Source of the DNA: Desulfoferula mesophila
GTDB lineage: Bacteria; Desulfobacterota; Desulfarculia; Desulfarculales; Desulfarculaceae
Assembly: GCF_037076455.1 (NCBI RefSeq)
Contig: NZ_AP028679.1
Coordinates: forward strand, 3,115,501-3,179,500
Direction: 5' to 3'
DNA length: 64,000 bases
Shown here: positions 57,018 to 64,000 of the stretch, in pieces
Numbering within the stretch: the first letter of the stretch is position 1
How the letters are laid out: each line of letters starts with the position of its first letter
Notes under the pieces: model-generated
Seen by the model: the letters and a program-made list of their open reading frames with translations, nothing else
What the model was told of the DNA's origin: nothing
The model's database searches: none
Translations under genes and position numbers: made by a program

Positions 57018-57635
57018 ATGGAAACCTGGGACACGCCATATCGCGAAATAAGCTTGGGCCCGGCCCGCCTTTGGTTGCGGCCCTTGGAACCCTGGCAATG
57101 GGCCCCCCGCCGCGAGGCCTCCTGCGGCCCGGCCTCCCTTTGTCTGGAGCTGCTGGGGAAGGCTCCCGTGGGTTGGCGCGACGTGTTCACCTGCCAAGGC
57201 CAGGTGGCCGAGCCCGCCACGGATAATCTCGCCGCCTTGCCCGCTGCCTACCTGGACACGCTGCTCACGGCCCTACAGGCCCCCTGGCTCACGCCGGAGG
57301 AGGCGGCGGATATGGCCCTGCTGACCCGGCACCTGGAGCACCGGGCCGATTTTCCGGGGGTGGACTGCGCGGCCTGTGCCCAGCAAGACGCCGCCGGCGA
57401 GGGCCCGCCGGACTGCGCGGCCTGTCCCCTGCCCCCCCTGTCCGCCGCCGGTTGGGAGGCGCTGCGTCTGTTGGGCCTGGTGCGCCGCTGTCCGCCGGAG
57501 GCCGCGGCCCTCCTCCCGTACCTTGCCGCCGGGGCCGGGCCGCGAGAGCTGCGCCTATTGCTCATGCGCTGGTGCCTGATCGCCGCCCGCCTGGAGCGCC
57601 GTTCTGGCCCGGCCGGGGGGGCCATGCTAAAATAG
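57018..57635 (+). CDS. Cys-containing protein, unknown
   Basis: A 205-aa protein. It begins METWDTPYREISLGPARLWL and has two central CxxC pairs (DCAACAQQ and DCAACPLPP) that may bind a metal. The C-terminus is helical. I do not recognise the family. It is followed 20 nt later by the CoA-binding gene in the same direction. Confidence 0.6.
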   Translation: METWDTPYREISLGPARLWLRPLEPWQWAPRREASCGPASLCLELLGKAPVGWRDVFTCQGQVAEPATDNLAALPAAYLDTLLTALQAPWLTPEEAADMALLTRHLEHRADFPGVDCAACAQQDAAGEGPPDCAACPLPPLSAAGWEALRLLGLVRRCPPEAAALLPYLAAGAGPRELRLLLMRWCLIAARLERRSGPAGGAMLK

Positions 57636-57655
57636 CGGCACATATGGAGGCGCCC

Positions 57656-58084
57656 ATGTCCCTTAGAAGCACGCTCGACAATCCCGGCGACCAAGAGGTC
57701 AAGGAACTTTTGGGGCAGGTCAAGCGCATCGCCGTGGTGGGGCTTTCCGACAAGCCCACCCGCGACAGCTACCGCGTGGCCCGCTACCTGCAAGACCACG
57801 GCTACGAGGTCATCCCCGTCAACCCCATGGCCCAGGAGATTCTGGGGCAAAGGTCCTACCCCGACCTGGCCTCGGTGCCCGGCCCGGTGGATCTGGTTGA
57901 CGTGTTCCGCCGCAGCGACGCGGTGCCCGAGATCGCCGAGGCGGCCGTGAAGATCAAGCCCAAGGCCCTGTGGATGCAGCTGGACGTGCAGAGCCAAAAA
58001 TCGGCCGACCTGGCGCGCCGGCACGGCATCATGGTGGTGCAAGACGCCTGCCTCAAGGTGGAGCACCATCGGTTGCTCTCTTGA
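57656..58084 (+). CDS. CoA-binding domain protein (YccU-like)
   Basis: A 142-aa Rossmann-fold protein: RIAVVGLSDKPTRDSYRVAR, VIPVNPMAQEILGQ, VDVFRRSDAVPEI, ALWMQLDVQS. This is the small stand-alone CoA-binding family, related to the N-terminus of acyl-CoA synthetases. Its physiological role is unknown. GGAGG before ATG 57656; an upstream in-frame extension is not supported. Confidence 0.88.
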   Translation: MSLRSTLDNPGDQEVKELLGQVKRIAVVGLSDKPTRDSYRVARYLQDHGYEVIPVNPMAQEILGQRSYPDLASVPGPVDLVDVFRRSDAVPEIAEAAVKIKPKALWMQLDVQSQKSADLARRHGIMVVQDACLKVEHHRLLS

Positions 58085-58098
58085 GCGCCGCCTCCCCC

Positions 58099-58605
58099 AT
58101 GGGCCTGGCCGACATCCAGGCGGCCCTGGACGAATTTCACGCCAGTCTGGACGAGCCTTACAGGATGACCCCGGCGGGCATGTGGGCCTGCTCCCAGAGC
58201 GAGGAGGTCTACGACCTGCTGCGCCGGATGGACCTGGGGCGCTACCGAAGCTTTGCCGACGTGGGCAGCGGCGACGGCCGGGCGGTGCTCATAGCCTCGC
58301 TGTTCATGCCCGCCACGGGCATTGAAGCGGACCCGGCTCTGGTGGAGGCGGGGCGCTCCATAGCCCGGCGCCTGGGGTTAAACCAGGCCAATTTCCTTTG
58401 CGACGACTGCCGCCGGGTGGACCTCGCCGCTTATGACCTGCTGTTCATCTACCCCGACAAGCCTTTGGACTGGCTGGTGGCCAGGCTACCGGAAGACTGG
58501 GCAGGCAACCTGCTGGTCTATGGCGCTTACTTCCAACCCCCCGAATTGGCGCACATAGACACCATTCAGGCCGGACATAGCAAGTGCACCTTGTGGGAGA
58601 GATAA
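58099..58605 (+). CDS. SAM-dependent methyltransferase-like protein
   Basis: A 168-aa class I fold: YRSFADVGSGDGRAVLIASL (SAM loop), GIEADPALVEAGRSIARRLG and LLFIYPDKPLDWLVARLPED. The substrate is unknown. A TTG at 58081 overlapping the previous stop is an alternative start and would couple translation to the CoA-binding gene. Confidence 0.75.
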   Translation: MGLADIQAALDEFHASLDEPYRMTPAGMWACSQSEEVYDLLRRMDLGRYRSFADVGSGDGRAVLIASLFMPATGIEADPALVEAGRSIARRLGLNQANFLCDDCRRVDLAAYDLLFIYPDKPLDWLVARLPEDWAGNLLVYGAYFQPPELAHIDTIQAGHSKCTLWER

Positions 58606-58635
58606 GGGCGGTCTCCCTGAATTTTCGCGCAAGGC

Positions 58636-58664
58636 TTGCCCCCACTATCTCCCTGGGATATAAT
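58636..58664 (+). promoter_or_regulatory. Sigma-70-type promoter for the small membrane protein
   Basis: -35 TTGCCC (58636-58641), 17-bp spacer, -10 TATAAT (58659-58664), about 60 bp before the ATG at 58725. Confidence 0.65.
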
Positions 58665-58724
58665 TAAGACACAGGTATCATTACGTGAACACTCCAACTT
58701 TCTTTCATAAGGCCTAGCGACCCC

Positions 58725-58976
58725 ATGCGTTATTACGGCAAAGAAGGCCCCCAGTGCAAGCTGCCCATCGAAAAAGATTGCCACGGCGTGGAGCGCTGCC
58801 GCCAGGCGGCGCAGGCGGTGCTTTTCGGGCGGGTGCCCCGTAGCGTGGTGATTTGGCTGGGCCTGGGAATCGTGGCCACGGCCCTTACCATGGGGATCTT
58901 GAGTGTTTCCTTCCTGGGCGGTGGCAGCCGCCCCCATGTGAGCGACGTCGGCAGCGCCATCAGCATCCGCCGCTAA
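58725..58976 (+). CDS. Small single-pass membrane protein, unknown
   Basis: An 83-aa protein. The Cys-containing N-terminus (CKLPIEKDCHGVERCRQAA) is followed by one membrane segment (VVIWLGLGIVATALTMGILS) and a short C-terminal tail. It has its own promoter and terminator, so it is probably a real monocistronic gene. Family not recognised. Confidence 0.62.
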   Translation: MRYYGKEGPQCKLPIEKDCHGVERCRQAAQAVLFGRVPRSVVIWLGLGIVATALTMGILSVSFLGGGSRPHVSDVGSAISIRR

Positions 58977-58999
58977 ACAGACGCCTAAATAAAATACGA

Positions 59000-59030
59000 A
59001 ACCGGAGGCCGCGGCCTCCGGTTCTTTTTT
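59000..59030 (+). terminator. Strong intrinsic terminator
   Basis: Arms AACCGGAGGCC (59000-59010) and GGCCTCCGGTT (59013-59023), then C and six T. It ends the small membrane-protein transcript and lies just before the convergent thyX stop. Confidence 0.92.
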
Positions 59031-59049
59031 GTGGGGCGTGGTCGGCCGG

Positions 59050-59739
59050 TTAGGCGGGCTCCGCTCCTCCCAGGGCCGCCGGCCCCTGGGCAAAATCGGC
59101 GATATCCTTGGCGTATTTTTCGGCCAAATCCGCGAAAAACTCAGGCAGCCGCTCAGCCAGCTCTCCCAGGAGCGGCAGGGATACCTGGCGGATCTGGGGA
59201 TGGGCCGCCTTGGAGCTGCGCAGGTTAAGGACGTGGCGCCACTCGCGCAGGTTGGCGGTCATCACGATCTCGGTCTTGAGACTGTTGGGCAGCACCGCCC
59301 GGGCCTCCTGGGGCTTGGCGCCGCCGGCCAGAAGGGCCAGGTAGGCCTCCTCGGCCGCGGCCATGGCCGCCTCCCAGAGGCGGTAGGGCTCACTGTCCTC
59401 GGGCCAGAACATGGGCTTGATCACCGTTATCTGGCTGCCGAAACGATCCTGGGCATAGTTGGCATAGCGGGTGGATTCCTGGCTGTAGGCGGCCAGGCGG
59501 TGGCGCACCAGCTCGTGGGTCACCCCGCGGTCGCACACGAAGCGCACCGTTAGGCTGGAGTGCTCGATTACGCTGTGATGGCCCGAATCCACGATGCGCC
59601 TGACGAACTCGGGCGCCGAGTCGCTGCTGATCAGGTGCTCGGACTTGTAACAGGTGCGCCCGGCCGCTTCCACCAGGGCCAACACCTGCTCCCGCGGGGG
59701 CAGGAACAAAATCTCATAGTAAGGGGCTATTACCTTCAC
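59050..59739 (-). CDS. thyX: Flavin-dependent thymidylate synthase ThyX
   Basis: A 229-aa FAD-dependent enzyme that makes dTMP from dUMP. The ThyX signature RHRLAAYSQESTRY is at about residue 83, with GHHSVIEHSSLTVRF and a C-terminal REWRHVLNLRSSKAAHPQIR. I chose GTG 59739 (GGCGGGG upstream), 14 nt after the stop of the preceding lipoprotein gene; the longer frame upstream runs into that gene. ThyX instead of ThyA is common in anaerobes. Confidence 0.93.
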   Translation of the reverse strand: MKVIAPYYEILFLPPREQVLALVEAAGRTCYKSEHLISSDSAPEFVRRIVDSGHHSVIEHSSLTVRFVCDRGVTHELVRHRLAAYSQESTRYANYAQDRFGSQITVIKPMFWPEDSEPYRLWEAAMAAAEEAYLALLAGGAKPQEARAVLPNSLKTEIVMTANLREWRHVLNLRSSKAAHPQIRQVSLPLLGELAERLPEFFADLAEKYAKDIADFAQGPAALGGAEPA

Positions 59740-59753
59740 GCGCGTTACCCCGC

Positions 59754-61217
59754 CTAGGAGGCCTCCCGCTTGGCCAGATAGTTCTTGGCCTGGGGCGAAT
59801 CCACCTTCAAGAGCACCTTTTTGGCCACCGGCCACAGGGGGCCCACCGCGGTGTCGGCCTGGTCCAGGAACACCGCCTGCAAGCGGGGCTTGCCCTTGAG
59901 GGCGGCGGCCAGCTGGTCGATGAGCTCGTCCTGCAGGGTCTGGGCCTGGGGCGTCAGAGGCAGCGGCTTGGGAGTCTCCTTGGGCTTGTCGGCCTTGGGA
60001 GTCACCTTGGGCCTCTGGCCCGTGTAATCCTCCTGGGGATCGGGCATGGTGGGGCGAGCCAGGACGGGGATCTGAACCTTGGTGGCGGGGGGCGCCGCCT
60101 CGGCCTCGGCCTTGGCCTTGGGGGTCACCGGAGCCATGGCGTTCAGAATCAGAGCCAGGGCTTGCCGCGTCACTTCGCCATGGGCCAGGGCCCGCTCCAC
60201 GGCGGGGTCGTCAAACAGCTTCTCGGCCTGCGCCTCGCCCAGCCTCTGTTTGGCGGGCAGCTCCTTGACCTCCTTGAGGCCGGCGTATTTGGCCCTAAGC
60301 TCGTTGACCTGCTCGGCCCGCATGCCCGCGCCGACCAAGCCGTCGCGCAATATCTTGGCCTCGTTCGGTGAGTAGGACAAGGGGCCCAGCAGCCCCACCA
60401 GACCCTGTGCCGCGCGCATGCGCTCCTCGGGGTTGGTGGAGGTTTCTATCACCTCGCGGGCCCGAGCCAGGCGCACCCAGGAATTGAGATAAAGCCAGTT
60501 GGGGTCCCGGCTGATCTGGGCGGTCAACTCCTGCAAAGCCTTCATGCCTTGCGCCTTGCCTATCTTGACCCCGTCCTCGGAGCTGGTGCCTCCCACGTAG
60601 GCCATGACCTCGCGCTGGCTGACCGATCCCAGTTCCACCTTAACCTGGTAGCCCCGGGTGAGGATGGGCTTCTTGAGCCCCTTTTCCCCCCAGGCGACAT
60701 CGGCGTTGATGGTGGTGCCCATCCTGGTGCTGGGCAGCACGTAAGCCCCGCTGTCGACTTCCCCCTTGGTGGCCACGACCACCACGCCGAACACCGGCAG
60801 GATCAGCCCGTCAAGAATATAGGCTCCGGCGGACCAGGAGTTGTTGCCCAAGGTGCTCAGGCTGAACTCGTTTATGGTCACGGTAAACTGATCGTTGAGG
60901 CTCTGGGCCGCCGGCTGGTCCGGCGCGGGCAGGGCCACGAACAGACCGCTGCCCAGCAGGCCCTGGCGCAGTTGGTCGGTTATGCCCGGGGCGAAGATAT
61001 GGATGTTGGGATCGGGCGTGTCGCTGTCCTCGCGGGGCCAGGACCGCTTGTCGGTCACCGGAGGCATCACCGCCTTGAGGCCCGCCTTTACCACCGGCCC
61101 CGGAGCGGGGGTGGGCGCGTCGGCGGTGGTCGCGGTTTTAATGGTGGAACAGCCGGTCCCCAGGACCAGGCCTGCCAGCAACAACATATAAGCGACACAA
61201 GCCGCGATGGATCTCAC
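59754..61217 (-). CDS. Large lipoprotein, unknown
   Basis: A 487-aa predicted lipoprotein with lipobox LGTGC (Cys at about residue 23). The mature part has an N-terminal DPNIHIFAPGITDQLRQGLL domain with beta character, then a helical middle and a Pro/Lys-rich segment (TPKADKPKETPKPLPLTP). It is probably periplasmic, anchored to a membrane. Family not recognised. It is followed closely by thyX, though a functional link is unlikely. Confidence 0.7.
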   Translation of the reverse strand: MRSIAACVAYMLLLAGLVLGTGCSTIKTATTADAPTPAPGPVVKAGLKAVMPPVTDKRSWPREDSDTPDPNIHIFAPGITDQLRQGLLGSGLFVALPAPDQPAAQSLNDQFTVTINEFSLSTLGNNSWSAGAYILDGLILPVFGVVVVATKGEVDSGAYVLPSTRMGTTINADVAWGEKGLKKPILTRGYQVKVELGSVSQREVMAYVGGTSSEDGVKIGKAQGMKALQELTAQISRDPNWLYLNSWVRLARAREVIETSTNPEERMRAAQGLVGLLGPLSYSPNEAKILRDGLVGAGMRAEQVNELRAKYAGLKEVKELPAKQRLGEAQAEKLFDDPAVERALAHGEVTRQALALILNAMAPVTPKAKAEAEAAPPATKVQIPVLARPTMPDPQEDYTGQRPKVTPKADKPKETPKPLPLTPQAQTLQDELIDQLAAALKGKPRLQAVFLDQADTAVGPLWPVAKKVLLKVDSPQAKNYLAKREAS

Positions 61218-61657
61218 TTGTCCCTCCCGCTCGGGGGTTTTCTCTGGCCAGAGGCTATCGTCACCACAGGTGTTTTGTCAAGCTTTACGGGCCGCTTGCC
61301 CCCTAAAAGGGGTGCCCGGCCATGGCCCAGGCCGCCCCACCCTCGTCGGAGAAGCCCACGTGCAGCCTGGGCGCCGCCCTTGGGGCCATTATCCGCAAGC
61401 CTATCCCCCTGTCTTACTTGATACCCTGGGCTACTTTGTCCGTCCGGCCTCACCAAAAACCACGAGGCGCAACCAGGAGAAATCGGGGGATTTCAGCCGG
61501 CATGCCTGCCCGGGGACTGGCGCGGCCGGCGTCCAGGCCGGTTCTCAGGCAGGCAACAAGCGCCGACGGTAGAGCCGGACGAAAAAAGGCGAGCCCTCCT
61601 GGTACGGCTCTGGTCTGCCGGCAACGTCTCTTGTGGCGCTTGAGCGAAGAAACGACT
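61218..61657 (+). other. 440-bp stretch with no clear gene
   Basis: Several overlapping open frames on both strands are GC-rich artefacts without ribosome sites. I see no supportable gene here. The promoter for the minus-strand lipoprotein gene presumably lies in its first 150 bp. Confidence 0.45.
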
Positions 61658-61690
61658 CGCGGCGGGAGGCACGAACCGCCTCCCGCCGCG
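61658..61690 (-). terminator. Hairpin terminator after eno
   Basis: Perfect 13-bp arms CGCGGCGGGAGGC and GCCTCCCGCCGCG, 7-nt loop, 10 nt past the eno stop. The minus-strand tail AGTCGTTTCTTCG is only moderately U-rich. Confidence 0.75.
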
Positions 61691-61700
61691 AAGCAACGTC

Positions 61701-63282
<1,582 letters not shown>

Positions 63283-64000
63283 ATGCAAACCTTCGCGCAC
63301 ATCATGACCAAATACCTGCCCCTGTGGGTGGGCCTGGACATCATCTTGGCCATCACGGTGGGCTACCTGTTCCCCGCAGTTTCGGTGCTGGAACATCTGG
63401 TCCCCCTGCTGCTGTTTTTGATGCTCTACCCCATGATGGTGACCCTGCGCATCGAGGAGGTGGGCAACGCCCTGAAGCACCCCAAGCTCTTGGCAACGGC
63501 CATGGTGCTCAACTTCGCGGTCACCCCCCTGCTGGGTTGGCTGTGGGGTCATATTTTCTTCAGCGGCACCAACTCCTACCTGACCGCCGGTTTCATCCTC
63601 AAGACCCTAATCCCCGGCAGCGGCATGGTGGCCGCCTGGACCGGGTACGCCCGGGGCAAGGTGGGCTCGGCGCTGGTCATCGTGGCGGTGAGCCTGTTGT
63701 TGTCGCTGGTGATGGTGCCGTTTTGGATGTGGGTGTTGGCCGGGGCCTATGTGACCATCGAGCCGCTGGTCATCTTCCGCGCCATGGGCCTCATCGTGGT
63801 GGCCCCCCTGGTTGCCGGGGTGCTCACCCGGCGCTACGCCGTGCGCCGCTGGGGCCAGGCCAAATTCCAGGAGCGGGCCAAGGTGTTTCCGGTGATCTCC
63901 ACCTGCGCCATGATGCCCATGCTGTTCATCATCGTCTCTTTCCAGGCGGTGATGATCGTCGAAAACCTCTACTGGATGCTCCTGGTGATCGTGGCCATCG
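63283..64000 (+). CDS. BASS/ACR3-family transporter (3' end cut by window)
   Basis: About 239 codons of an integral membrane protein with multiple hydrophobic segments: LPLWVGLDIILAITVGYLFP, LLLFLMLYPMMVTLRIEEVG, NFAVTPLLGWLWGH, LKTLIPGSGMVAAWTGYARG. It resembles the bile-acid:sodium symporter/arsenite permease superfamily. The Cys typical of the ACR3 arsenite site is not seen in this part, so an organic-anion substrate is as likely. G-rich ribosome site before ATG 63283. Confidence 0.8.
   Translation, partial: MQTFAHIMTKYLPLWVGLDIILAITVGYLFPAVSVLEHLVPLLLFLMLYPMMVTLRIEEVGNALKHPKLLATAMVLNFAVTPLLGWLWGHIFFSGTNSYLTAGFILKTLIPGSGMVAAWTGYARGKVGSALVIVAVSLLLSLVMVPFWMWVLAGAYVTIEPLVIFRAMGLIVVAPLVAGVLTRRYAVRRWGQAKFQERAKVFPVISTCAMMPMLFIIVSFQAVMIVENLYWMLLVIVAI

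Overview
The window looks like a chromosome segment of a high-GC, strictly anaerobic deltaproteobacterium (Desulfobacterota), probably a sulfate reducer or syntroph. The signs are a flavin-oxidoreductase/heterodisulfide-reductase (Flox-Hdr) electron-bifurcation cluster, hydrogenase maturation genes, and several genes read through in-frame UGA as selenocysteine. This is inferred from gene content; no 16S gene is present.

Layout. 1-2.1 kb: hypF (cut by the window edge)-hypB-hypA. 2.2-10.6 kb: housekeeping genes (class A penicillin-binding protein, CBS-ACT protein, DinG-type helicase, membrane and metallo-beta-lactamase proteins) and a nucleotidyltransferase frame broken by one TAG. 10.7-18.5 kb: a minus-strand operon hdrA-floxD-(two FeS subunits)-floxA-hdrD-like, closed by a strong terminator. 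Three of its proteins carry in-frame UGA codons at Cys-equivalent sites, and two of these UGAs are followed by well-formed SECIS-like hairpins. A naive annotation splits each of the three genes in two. 18.7-19.6 kb: pyrR and tRNA-Leu(CAA).

19.6-40.9 kb is an accessory island next to the tRNA-Leu. It holds two identical 1309-bp IS3-family elements in the same orientation, another IS3-family element, three decayed IS ends, two integrase fragments, a truncated HU gene and a TonB-receptor gene cut by an IS. Its cargo is lipoproteins, a DMT transporter, a TetR-controlled RND efflux operon, a PEP-utilising enzyme paired with an FMN-type protein, a DNA-glycosylase-like protein and a PAS protein.

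41-64 kb returns to core and surface functions: HMG-CoA lyase, a HEAT-repeat protein, seven glycosyltransferases around an ABC exporter, the dTDP-rhamnose set (rfbDABC), recJ, a CoA-binding protein, a methyltransferase, thyX, a large lipoprotein, enolase and a partial BASS-family transporter.

How it fits together: the Flox-Hdr proteins probably couple NAD(P)H, ferredoxin and a thiol/disulfide carrier. The glycosyltransferase, rhamnose and exporter genes probably build and export a rhamnose-containing surface polysaccharide. The most interesting point is the concentration of selenocysteine in one bifurcating complex.
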